Positions 7,395 to 13,065 of a stretch of 13,065 nucleotides of DNA are shown in pieces; position 1 is the first letter of the stretch; each line of letters opens with the position of its first letter. The translations under genes were made by a program, and so were the position numbers. Source of the DNA: Bacteroides sp. UBA7335. GTDB taxonomy: Bacteria; Bacteroidota; Bacteroidia; Bacteroidales; Bacteroidaceae. The DNA is taken from NCBI GenBank assembly GCA_002471185.1, contig DKPL01000074.1, positions 1 to 13,065 on the forward strand. Direction: 5' to 3'. Below the pieces are notes generated by a model, which did no database searches, was not told the DNA's origin, and worked only from the letters and a program-made list of their open reading frames with translations.

Positions 7395-7521
7395 CTCCAT
7401 CTCTTACCTCCTCTTTCAACAGCCATCGACTATTTACCAAATCAAGCAACAGACACCCTCAAACAAATCTTCCTTATTCTTGTTATTTATTCATAATTAG
7501 ATATTAAAAACAAACCCTATT

Positions 7522-8010
7522 ATGAAGAAGTCAGAATTTACTCTTATTGTGACAGGATTATTGTTACTCCTATCATTTTCGATATTCGCAAACAACCCTG
7601 CTAACCTACAAGCAGCATTACAGAAGCTATATCCTAATGCTACAAATGTAGAATGGAGCAAAAAGCAAGGGTATCAGATAGCCACGTTTGTACAAAATGA
7701 AATTGGTATAAACGTTTGGTTTACCAACAAGGCCAAATGGGTGATGACAGAAAGTGATGTTAACTCACTTGAAGCTGTGCCAACTCCAGTAGCAGAAGCA
7801 TTTATGGAAAGTACCTTAGCAGCCATGCAGGTGCAGTATATACGTATTATCAATTTACCTAATCAGGAGCCTCCGGTATATATTATAGATGTTCAAGCAT
7901 GGAATTCACCTGAGGAGTTTCAAGCATTTTACTCTCCGGATGGTAAACTTCTACAAACGCTAAATGTAACAGAAACCGGTGGATTGATTTATCCAGGATT
8001 ATTCAATTAA
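7522..8010 (+). CDS. PepSY-like periplasmic protein
   Basis: The 162-residue secreted protein has an N-terminal signal peptide (MKKSEFTLIVTGLLLLLSFSIFA, cleavage probably after residue 23-24; no lipobox Cys). The mature part matches the PepSY-like (DUF2874-type) pattern of Bacteroidota: LQAALQKLYPNATNVEWSK, then a strand-rich YQIATF and INVWFTNKAKWVMTESD block, and a second weaker half around 103-150 ending in EFQAFYSPDGKLLQ. These small periplasmic proteins have no established reaction; binding or inhibition roles have been proposed for related folds. It lies between tRNA-Thr and mltG on the same strand, 51 bp before mltG. No clear promoter box is seen upstream. Confidence 0.8.
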   Translation: MKKSEFTLIVTGLLLLLSFSIFANNPANLQAALQKLYPNATNVEWSKKQGYQIATFVQNEIGINVWFTNKAKWVMTESDVNSLEAVPTPVAEAFMESTLAAMQVQYIRIINLPNQEPPVYIIDVQAWNSPEEFQAFYSPDGKLLQTLNVTETGGLIYPGLFN

Positions 8011-8023
8011 AACAAAAACTTCT

Positions 8024-8031
8024 TACCTTTG
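8024..8031 (+). promoter_or_regulatory. Possible -7 box before mltG
   Basis: TACCTTTG (8024-8031) matches TAnnTTTG, but there is no TTTG at the -33 distance. A 7-bp inverted repeat (8031-8037 with 8051-8057) ends four bases before the mltG start codon. If this promoter is used, the left arm would lie at or before the transcription start, so the hairpin could only form in read-through RNA from the upstream gene. Confidence 0.35.
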
Positions 8032-8061
8032 TCGTCTCATACTTTTAAATAGACGACTTAT

Positions 8062-9099
8062 ATGAACAGCAAAAATAAAAAAAACATCATCCGACTGCTT
8101 GTGGTACTAATTGTAATCTGTGCTGCAGGAGTCGGATTTTTATATTATACCCTATTCACTCCCCATTTTTTTCCCACTAAAGTAGCATATATATACGTTG
8201 ATAGAGATGATACACCTGACTCTATCTTTTATAAGATACAGCAAAGTGGTCACCCAAAATCAATGAGTGGATTTAAATTGATGGCTAAATTTCGTGATTT
8301 AAATGATATAATACGAACTGGTAAGTATGCTATCAAGCCAAATGACAATGCGTTTCAGTTATTCAATAGAGTAGCAAGAGGTTTTAAAGAACCTGTAAAC
8401 CTTACAGTGGGGAGCGTAAGGACTGTTAACCAGCTTGCACGCAACTTATCTCGTCAATTAATGATTGACTCCACCGAGATAACTCAACTCATTCATGACT
8501 CACTATTTCAGAAACCATTAGGCTATAACGACCAAACAATAAGTAGCCTATTTATTCCTGATACATACCAAGTATATTGGGACATTAGTGCCAATGATTT
8601 GCTCAATCGATTAAAGAAGGAGCATGATATATTTTGGAATAGCGAAAGATTAACTTTGGCAAAATCGCTAGGTATGACGCCAGAAGAGGTTACAACACTA
8701 GCCTCAATTGTTGAAGAAGAGACCAACAACAACCAAGAAAAGCCAATGGTAGCGGGTCTCTATATAAACCGATTAAGACGAGGTATCCCCTTACAAGCCG
8801 ACCCAACTGTAAAGTTTGCACTTCAAGACTTTGGATTACGAAGAATAAATAAAGAGCATCTTAAAACAGACTCTCCATACAATACCTACCTATATGCCGG
8901 ATTGCCTCCAGGACCTATTCGCATTCCTTCTAAAAAAGGTATTGAAAGTGTTCTCAATTATACCCCACATGACTATATATACATGTGCGCTAAAGAAGAC
9001 TTCTCGGGAACTCACAATTTTGCCACAAACCTAAATGACCATATGGCAAATGCACGTAAATATTGGAACGCACTTAACCAAAGAAAGATTTTTAAGTAA
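8062..9099 (+). CDS. mltG: Endolytic murein transglycosylase MltG (YceG family)
   Basis: This enzyme cleaves nascent glycan strands in the periplasm and is thought to set strand length as a terminase. The 345 residues comprise a short cytoplasmic N-terminus, one membrane anchor (about 10-30), a LysM-like substrate-binding region (about 40-115), and the YceG catalytic domain (about 120-340). Family hallmarks: FIPDTYQVYW (164-173), LASIVEEET (213-221) with Glu218 the probable catalytic acid, INRLRRGIPLQADPTV (235-250), and the NTYLYAGLPPGPI block (274-286). The length is typical. The ATG at 8062 is preferred because MNSKNKK gives the usual basic residues before the anchor. The hydrophobic anchor and catalytic Glu are present, so the protein should be active. 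Confidence 0.95.
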   Translation: MNSKNKKNIIRLLVVLIVICAAGVGFLYYTLFTPHFFPTKVAYIYVDRDDTPDSIFYKIQQSGHPKSMSGFKLMAKFRDLNDIIRTGKYAIKPNDNAFQLFNRVARGFKEPVNLTVGSVRTVNQLARNLSRQLMIDSTEITQLIHDSLFQKPLGYNDQTISSLFIPDTYQVYWDISANDLLNRLKKEHDIFWNSERLTLAKSLGMTPEEVTTLASIVEEETNNNQEKPMVAGLYINRLRRGIPLQADPTVKFALQDFGLRRINKEHLKTDSPYNTYLYAGLPPGPIRIPSKKGIESVLNYTPHDYIYMCAKEDFSGTHNFATNLNDHMANARKYWNALNQRKIFK

Positions 9100-9125
9100 A
9101 TGCAATGATAATAATTTGATTAATG

Positions 9126-9133
9126 TATCTTTG
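9126..9133 (+). promoter_or_regulatory. Probable -7 box of the iorAB-paaK cluster
   Basis: TATCTTTG (9126-9133) matches TAnnTTTG. It lies 27 bp after the mltG stop and 41 bases before the preferred iorA ATG. The -33 region is poor. Transcription would start close to 9140, giving a leader of about 35 bases. Confidence 0.42.
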
Positions 9134-9174
9134 CCATTAAGATATAACATAATGTGATAAACACTTTAATAACT

Positions 9175-10767
9175 ATGAGCAAACAACTCTTATTGGGCGA
9201 TGAAGCCATTGCACAAGGTGCTTTAGATGCGGGATTATCAGGCGTTTACGCTTATCCCGGAACTCCATCAACAGAAATTACAGAATATATTCAATCTGCT
9301 GAAATCACAAAGGAGCAAAACATCCATAGTAGATGGGCCGCTAACGAGAAAACCGCAATGGAAGCAGCATTAGGTATGTCTTTTGTAGGCAAACGAGCTT
9401 TAGTTTGCATGAAGCATGTGGGTATGAATGTAGCCGCCGACTGTTTTATCAATTCGGCAGTAACCGGGGTAAAAGGTGGATTGATAGTTCTTGCAGCAGA
9501 CGATCCAAGTATGCACTCCTCACAGAATGAACAAGATAGCCGTTTTTATGGTGACTTTGCTTTAATACCCATGTTAGAACCAAGCAATCAACAAGAGGCT
9601 TATGACATGGTGTACAATGGGTTTGAGTTTTCGGAGAAAATTGGCGAACCTGTTTTAATGAGAATTGTAACCCGATTGGCACACTCGCGTGCCGGAGTTG
9701 AACGTAAAGCTCAAAAGTCACAAAACGAGATGAAATTCAGCGATGACCCTAGGCAGTTTATTCTATTGCCAGGCAATGCACGCAAACGCTATAAAGCGCT
9801 CTTAGCGCATCAAGCTGACTATATAAAAGCTTCTGAAGAATCTCCATACAACCAATATACCGATGGTCCAAACAAGAAAATGGGCATCATTGCTTGCGGT
9901 ATAGGCTATAACTACTTGATGGAAAATTATCCTGAGGGCTGCGAATATCCTGTATTGAAAATTGGTCAATACCCGCTACCCAAAAAACAACTTAAGCAGT
10001 TAGTTGACTCATGCGATGAAATTCTCGTTCTAGAGGATGGACAACCATTTGTTGAAAAACAGTTGAAAGGATATTTGGGCATAGGTATTAAAGTTAAAGG
10101 CCGCTTGGATGGAACGTTATCGCAAGATGGCGAATTAAACCCCGACACTGTTGCGCATGCTGTTGGCAAAAGTAATCTTTCGACTTTTGCGAAACCTAGC
10201 ATCGTAGAGGTACGCCCACCGGCACTGTGTGAAGGATGTGGACACAGGGATGTATACCAAGCACTAACTCAAGTTCTAAAAGAAGAATACCCAACATACA
10301 AAGTGTTTAGCGATATTGGCTGTTATACCTTAGGTGCCAATGCTCCATTCAATGCAATCGACTCATGTGTTGACATGGGTGCCTCAATTACAATGGCTAA
10401 AGGAGCTTCTGATGGTGGACTTTATCCATCAATTGCAGTTATTGGAGACTCTACCTTTACCCACTCTGGGATGACTGGTTTGCTCGATTGCGTTAACGAA
10501 TCTTCGGATATCACGATATTCATCTCAGACAATGAAACTACGGCTATGACCGGTGGTCAAGATTCGGCAGGAACAGGACGTATAGAAGCTATATGTGCCG
10601 GACTAGGTGTAGAGCCCAATCACATTCGAGTAGTTGTTCCTTTAAAGAAGAATTACGAAGAAATGAAAGAGATAATACGAGAAGAAATCAACTATCATGG
10701 TGTTTCTGTAATAATACCACGAAGAGAGTGTATCCAAACATTGACACGCAAAAAAAGAAGTAAATAG
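9175..10767 (+). CDS. iorA: Indolepyruvate:ferredoxin oxidoreductase, alpha subunit (short form)
   Basis: With IorB this oxidatively decarboxylates aryl-pyruvates (indole-, phenyl-, hydroxyphenyl-pyruvate) to aryl-acetyl-CoA, reducing ferredoxin; the reverse reaction is possible. Numbered from the ATG at 9175 (530 residues): an N-terminal pyrimidine-binding domain (LLLGDEAIAQGALDAG, YAYPGTPSTEI at 26-36), then a TPP domain with CEGCGHR (352-358) and the binding motif GDSTF (424-428) to DNETTAMTGGQ (452-462). The protein ends at about the point where classical IorA begins its C-terminal two-cluster ferredoxin domain; none is present, and only one Cys (519) is near the end. A GTG at 9154 would add seven residues (MINTLIT), but the conserved MSKQLLLGDEA start and promoter spacing favour 9175. 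It is three bases upstream of iorB. Confidence 0.92.
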   Translation: MSKQLLLGDEAIAQGALDAGLSGVYAYPGTPSTEITEYIQSAEITKEQNIHSRWAANEKTAMEAALGMSFVGKRALVCMKHVGMNVAADCFINSAVTGVKGGLIVLAADDPSMHSSQNEQDSRFYGDFALIPMLEPSNQQEAYDMVYNGFEFSEKIGEPVLMRIVTRLAHSRAGVERKAQKSQNEMKFSDDPRQFILLPGNARKRYKALLAHQADYIKASEESPYNQYTDGPNKKMGIIACGIGYNYLMENYPEGCEYPVLKIGQYPLPKKQLKQLVDSCDEILVLEDGQPFVEKQLKGYLGIGIKVKGRLDGTLSQDGELNPDTVAHAVGKSNLSTFAKPSIVEVRPPALCEGCGHRDVYQALTQVLKEEYPTYKVFSDIGCYTLGANAPFNAIDSCVDMGASITMAKGASDGGLYPSIAVIGDSTFTHSGMTGLLDCVNESSDITIFISDNETTAMTGGQDSAGTGRIEAICAGLGVEPNHIRVVVPLKKNYEEMKEIIREEINYHGVSVIIPRRECIQTLTRKKRSK

Positions 10768-10770
10768 ACT

Positions 10771-11352
10771 ATGAAAAAAGATATTATTTTATCAGGCGTT
10801 GGTGGACAAGGTATTCTATCGATTGCTACAGTAATTGGAAAAGCAGCATTGAAGGCTGGTTTACACATGAAACAAGCAGAGGTTCACGGAATGAGTCAAC
10901 GCGGAGGCGATGTACAATCTAATTTGCGCATTAGTGATAAACCCATTGCATCAGACTTGATTCCTACAGGTAAGTGTGACTTGATTATTTCACTTGAACC
11001 GATGGAGGGTTTAAGATACCTCCCTTATCTTAGTGCAGAGGGATGGTTAGTCACAAACGAAGCACCATTTATCAACATCTCAAACTATCCTGATATGGAG
11101 AGTATTATGGAAGAAATCAACAAACTTCCACACAAAGTAGTACTTGATGTTGATAAAATAGCCAAAGAAGTAGGTTCTATTAGAGTAGCTAATATTGTTC
11201 TTTTGGGAGCTACAATCCCCTTTTTAGGAATAGACTATAACTTAGTACAAGATAGTATACGAGAGATTTTTGCTCGTAAAGGAGAAGCTATTGTAGAAAT
11301 GAACTTGAAAGCTTTAGCTGCCGGCAAAGAGGTGGCTGAAAGACTTATGTAA
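10771..11352 (+). CDS. iorB: Indolepyruvate:ferredoxin oxidoreductase, beta subunit
   Basis: This is the gamma-type domain subunit that completes the IorAB enzyme and contributes to CoA binding and catalysis. The 193 residues match the family length. The glycine-rich GVGGQGIL (9-16) and the family motif EVHGMSQRGGDV (37-48) are intact; IISLEPMEGLRYLPYL (73-88) and NIVLLGATIPFLGI (141-154) follow the known pattern. Only three bases separate it from iorA, so the two are surely co-transcribed. The next gene, paaK, lies 106 bp downstream across a large stem structure. Confidence 0.94.
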   Translation: MKKDIILSGVGGQGILSIATVIGKAALKAGLHMKQAEVHGMSQRGGDVQSNLRISDKPIASDLIPTGKCDLIISLEPMEGLRYLPYLSAEGWLVTNEAPFINISNYPDMESIMEEINKLPHKVVLDVDKIAKEVGSIRVANIVLLGATIPFLGIDYNLVQDSIREIFARKGEAIVEMNLKALAAGKEVAERLM

Positions 11353-11355
11353 TAA

Positions 11356-11430
11356 AAACGAAACCACAATATGAAATGTGCTAATCCTCATATACAATTA
11401 AAGTAATGAATATTAGCACATTTCTCGTTT
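11356..11430 (+). promoter_or_regulatory. Intercistronic stem structure between iorB and paaK
   Basis: A perfect 13-bp stem (11373-11385 with 11412-11424, GAAATGTGCTAAT and its complement) is stacked directly on a further 6-bp stem (11356-11361 with 11425-11430), with an 11-base bulge on the left side and a 26-base loop. No T run follows, so it is not a standard terminator. It may mark mRNA processing or stability, or tune expression of paaK relative to iorAB. An 11-codon ATG-to-TAA frame (11371-11406) starts in the left arm; I cannot show that it is translated. Confidence 0.65.
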
Positions 11431-11458
11431 AGAAAAGAACGTATAAATAAACAAAGCC

Positions 11459-12766
11459 ATGAATACAAATTACTGGGAAAAGGAAATAGAAACAATGAGT
11501 CGGCAGGAACTTGAGGAGCTTCAGCTGAGTCGCCTTAAAAACACCATTAATATTGCTTCTAATGCTCCTTACTACAAAGAAGTGTTTGAAAAAAACAACA
11601 TTACAGAGAATTGCATAAACGAAATAACTGATATCCGAAAAATACCTTTCACTACAAAAGCCGATATGCGAGCACATTACCCATTTGGATTGGTGGCCGG
11701 CAATATGAAAGAAGATGGGGTACGCATCCATTCATCAAGTGGAACTACAGGAAACCCAACTGTAATTGTGCACTCACAGCACGATTTAGATTCATGGGCC
11801 AACTTAGTTGCTAGATGTCTATATATGGTAGGGATACGCAATACTGATGTTTTTCAGAATAGCTCTGGCTATGGCATGTTTACCGGAGGGTTAGGATTTC
11901 AGTATGGTGCAGAATTTTTGGGTTGTCTTACGGTTCCTGCTGCAGCTGGAAATAGCAAGCGACAGATTAAGTTTATTACTGATTTTAAAACAACAGCCCT
12001 TCATGCTATTCCAAGCTATGCCATACGTTTAGCCGAAGTATTTCAAGAAGAAGGACTAGACCCTACGGCATCTACATTAAAAACTCTAATCATAGGTGCA
12101 GAACCTCACACCGACGAGCAGCGTAAAAAAATAGAAAAGATGCTTGGAGTGAAAGCATACAACTGTTTTGGAATGACCGAGATGAATGGTCCGGGAGTTG
12201 CATTTGAATGTCAATATCAGGACGGAATGCACATTTGGGAAGATTGCTATTTAGTTGAAATTATCAATCCTGAAACTGGTGAAAACTTGCCAGACGGTGA
12301 GATTGGAGAATTAGTACTGACAACATTAGATAGAGAAATGATGCCATTAATCCGCTATCGCACACGCGACTTAACACGCATTATCAACACACCATGTGCA
12401 TGCGGACGTACTCACCGACGGATTGACAGAATCAAAGGAAGAAGTGATGATATGTTCATTATAAAAGGGGTAAATATCTTCCCTATGCAAATAGAAAAGA
12501 TATTGGTACACTTCTCTGAGCTAGGAAGCAACTATCTTATCACTCTTGAAACAGTAAACAATCAAGATGAAATGATTGTAGAAGTTGAGTTAAGCGATCT
12601 TTCAACAGATAACTATATTGAGTTGGAAAAACTTCGCAAAGAAATCACCCGACAACTTAAAGATGAAATACTAGTTACTCCAAAAGTAAAGTTAGTTAAG
12701 AAGGGGTCATTACCGCAAAGCGAAGGCAAAGCTGTTAGAGTAAAAGATCTCCGTAATAATAAATAA
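11459..12766 (+). CDS. paaK: Phenylacetate--CoA ligase (adenylate-forming)
   Basis: This cytoplasmic enzyme converts phenylacetate or another aryl-acetate, with ATP and CoA, to aryl-acetyl-CoA, AMP and PPi. The 435 residues are the usual PaaK length. The N-terminal YW...SRQELEELQLSRL and NAPYYKE segments are typical. The ATP motif HSSSGTTGNPT is at 91-101, the adenylate motif FGMTEMNGPG at 237-246, YRTRD at 300-304, and a CACGR element at 313-317. The C-terminal domain has the family IKGVNIFPMQIE (335-346) and GSLPQSEGKAVRV (416-428), with Lys424 the probable catalytic lysine. It lies downstream of iorAB, whose product is the same type of CoA ester, so the three genes form a functional module. 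It is 15 bp upstream of xpt. Confidence 0.93.
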   Translation: MNTNYWEKEIETMSRQELEELQLSRLKNTINIASNAPYYKEVFEKNNITENCINEITDIRKIPFTTKADMRAHYPFGLVAGNMKEDGVRIHSSSGTTGNPTVIVHSQHDLDSWANLVARCLYMVGIRNTDVFQNSSGYGMFTGGLGFQYGAEFLGCLTVPAAAGNSKRQIKFITDFKTTALHAIPSYAIRLAEVFQEEGLDPTASTLKTLIIGAEPHTDEQRKKIEKMLGVKAYNCFGMTEMNGPGVAFECQYQDGMHIWEDCYLVEIINPETGENLPDGEIGELVLTTLDREMMPLIRYRTRDLTRIINTPCACGRTHRRIDRIKGRSDDMFIIKGVNIFPMQIEKILVHFSELGSNYLITLETVNNQDEMIVEVELSDLSTDNYIELEKLRKEITRQLKDEILVTPKVKLVKKGSLPQSEGKAVRVKDLRNNK

Positions 12767-12781
12767 ATCAGTATTAATAAA

Positions 12782-13060
12782 ATGCAATTATTAAAAAAGA
12801 GAATTCTGCAAGATGGAAAGTGCTTTGAAGGAGGCATACTAAAAGTAGATAGCTTCATCAATCACCAAATGGACCCTGTATTGATGAAATCAATAGGAGT
12901 AGAATTTGCTCGTCGATTTGGAGCTACGAAAGTCAATAAAATCATGACAATTGAGGCAAGTGGTATTGCACCCGCTATCATGACTGGATACTTAATGGAT
13001 TTACCGGTAGTATTTGCTAAGAAAAAAACTCCAAAAACTATTCAGAATTCTCTTTTTTAA
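12782..13060 (+). CDS. xpt: Xanthine phosphoribosyltransferase, N-terminal part (cut by window edge)
   Basis: This enzyme salvages xanthine to XMP using PRPP. The visible part matches Xpt closely: MQLLKKRILQDGKCFEGGILKV start, VDSFINHQMDP (22-32), EFARRFGATKVNKIMTIEASGIAPAIMTG (41-69) and PVVFAKKKTPKT (75-86). Full Xpt has about 190 residues, including the PRPP-binding DDF motif, all missing here. The apparent stop (13058-13060) lies inside the terminal 23 bases (13043-13065), an exact reverse complement of 12786-12808. Native coding sequence is therefore reliable only to about 13042 (residue 87), and the gene most likely continues past the edge. It lies 15 bp after paaK and may share its transcript. 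No purine riboswitch fits in that gap. Confidence 0.88.
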   Translation: MQLLKKRILQDGKCFEGGILKVDSFINHQMDPVLMKSIGVEFARRFGATKVNKIMTIEASGIAPAIMTGYLMDLPVVFAKKKTPKTIQNSLF

Positions 13061-13065
13061 TAATT
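12786..13065. repeat. Exact 23-bp inverted repeat at right window end (probable fold-back artefact)
   Basis: The last 23 bases (13043-13065) are the perfect reverse complement of 12786-12808 inside the start of xpt. The match ends at 13042/12809. The core contains the palindrome GAATTC, which could have nucleated a fold-back. It mirrors the left end in length and geometry but not in sequence. Confidence 0.85.

Noticed and set aside
9154..9174. GTG start for iorA, giving a seven-residue N-terminal extension.
   Set aside because: MINTLIT has no family support; the conserved MSKQLLLGDEA start at 9175 fits the family and the distance to the -7 box.
11371..11406. A separate gene call for the 11-codon frame between iorB and paaK.
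   Set aside because: It is too short to support by sequence alone and shows no Shine-Dalgarno or telling residue pattern; kept only as a remark in the stem finding.
12767..12781. A purine riboswitch in front of xpt.
   Set aside because: Only 15 bases separate paaK and xpt, far too few for the aptamer.

Overview
The window looks like ordinary chromosome from a member of the Bacteroidales (Bacteroidota), probably a gut or rumen Bacteroides/Prevotella-like organism. Reasons: low G+C, almost no Shine-Dalgarno sequences, several upstream boxes fitting the Bacteroides pattern TTTG-N19..21-TAnnTTTG, a lipoprotein resembling the LruC-type family, a DUF4369/TlpA thioredoxin lipoprotein, a PepSY-like periplasmic protein, and IorAB beside a phenylacetate-CoA ligase. 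No phage, transposon, CRISPR array or defence island is visible.

Layout. (1) 1-311: 5' part of a lipoprotein gene on the minus strand, running off the left edge. (2) 644-4999, minus strand: complete polyamine ABC transporter operon potA-potB-potC-potD, with overlapping B/C and C/D junctions and a clear intrinsic terminator behind potD. (3) 5138-6306, plus strand: thioredoxin-fold lipoprotein diverging from potA, closed by an intrinsic terminator. (4) 6321-6782, minus strand: WbuC-type cupin. (5) 6783-7321: a 539-bp gap without a protein gene, holding an elaborate 66-bp palindromic structure (7091-7156) and the best promoter of the window. (6) 7322-7394: tRNA-Thr(CGU). (7) 7522-9099: PepSY-like periplasmic protein and the endolytic murein transglycosylase MltG. 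(8) 9175-12766: iorA-iorB-paaK, an arylpyruvate/arylacetyl-CoA module, followed by the start of xpt, which runs off the right edge.

How genes work together: PotABCD imports spermidine/putrescine. IorAB interconverts aryl-pyruvates and aryl-acetyl-CoA with ferredoxin, and PaaK activates aryl-acetates to their CoA esters. Together these could let the cell make aromatic amino acids from aryl-acetates by reductive carboxylation, or run the reverse degradation. MltG trims nascent glycan strands, and the TlpA-like lipoprotein handles thiol redox in the envelope.

The most important point for a user of this sequence: both window ends carry an exact 23-bp reverse-complement copy of sequence lying about 260 bp inward (1-23 versus 289-311; 13043-13065 versus 12786-12808). 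The apparent stop codons of the first and last genes lie inside these copies. They look like fold-back assembly or amplification artefacts, so both terminal genes are probably intact genes cut by the contig edge. I did not find a convincing undescribed multi-gene system here. The most unusual biological items are the palindromic element at 7091-7156, the iorB-paaK intercistronic stem, the membrane-anchored PotD with a polybasic tail, and the short IorA without its ferredoxin domain.
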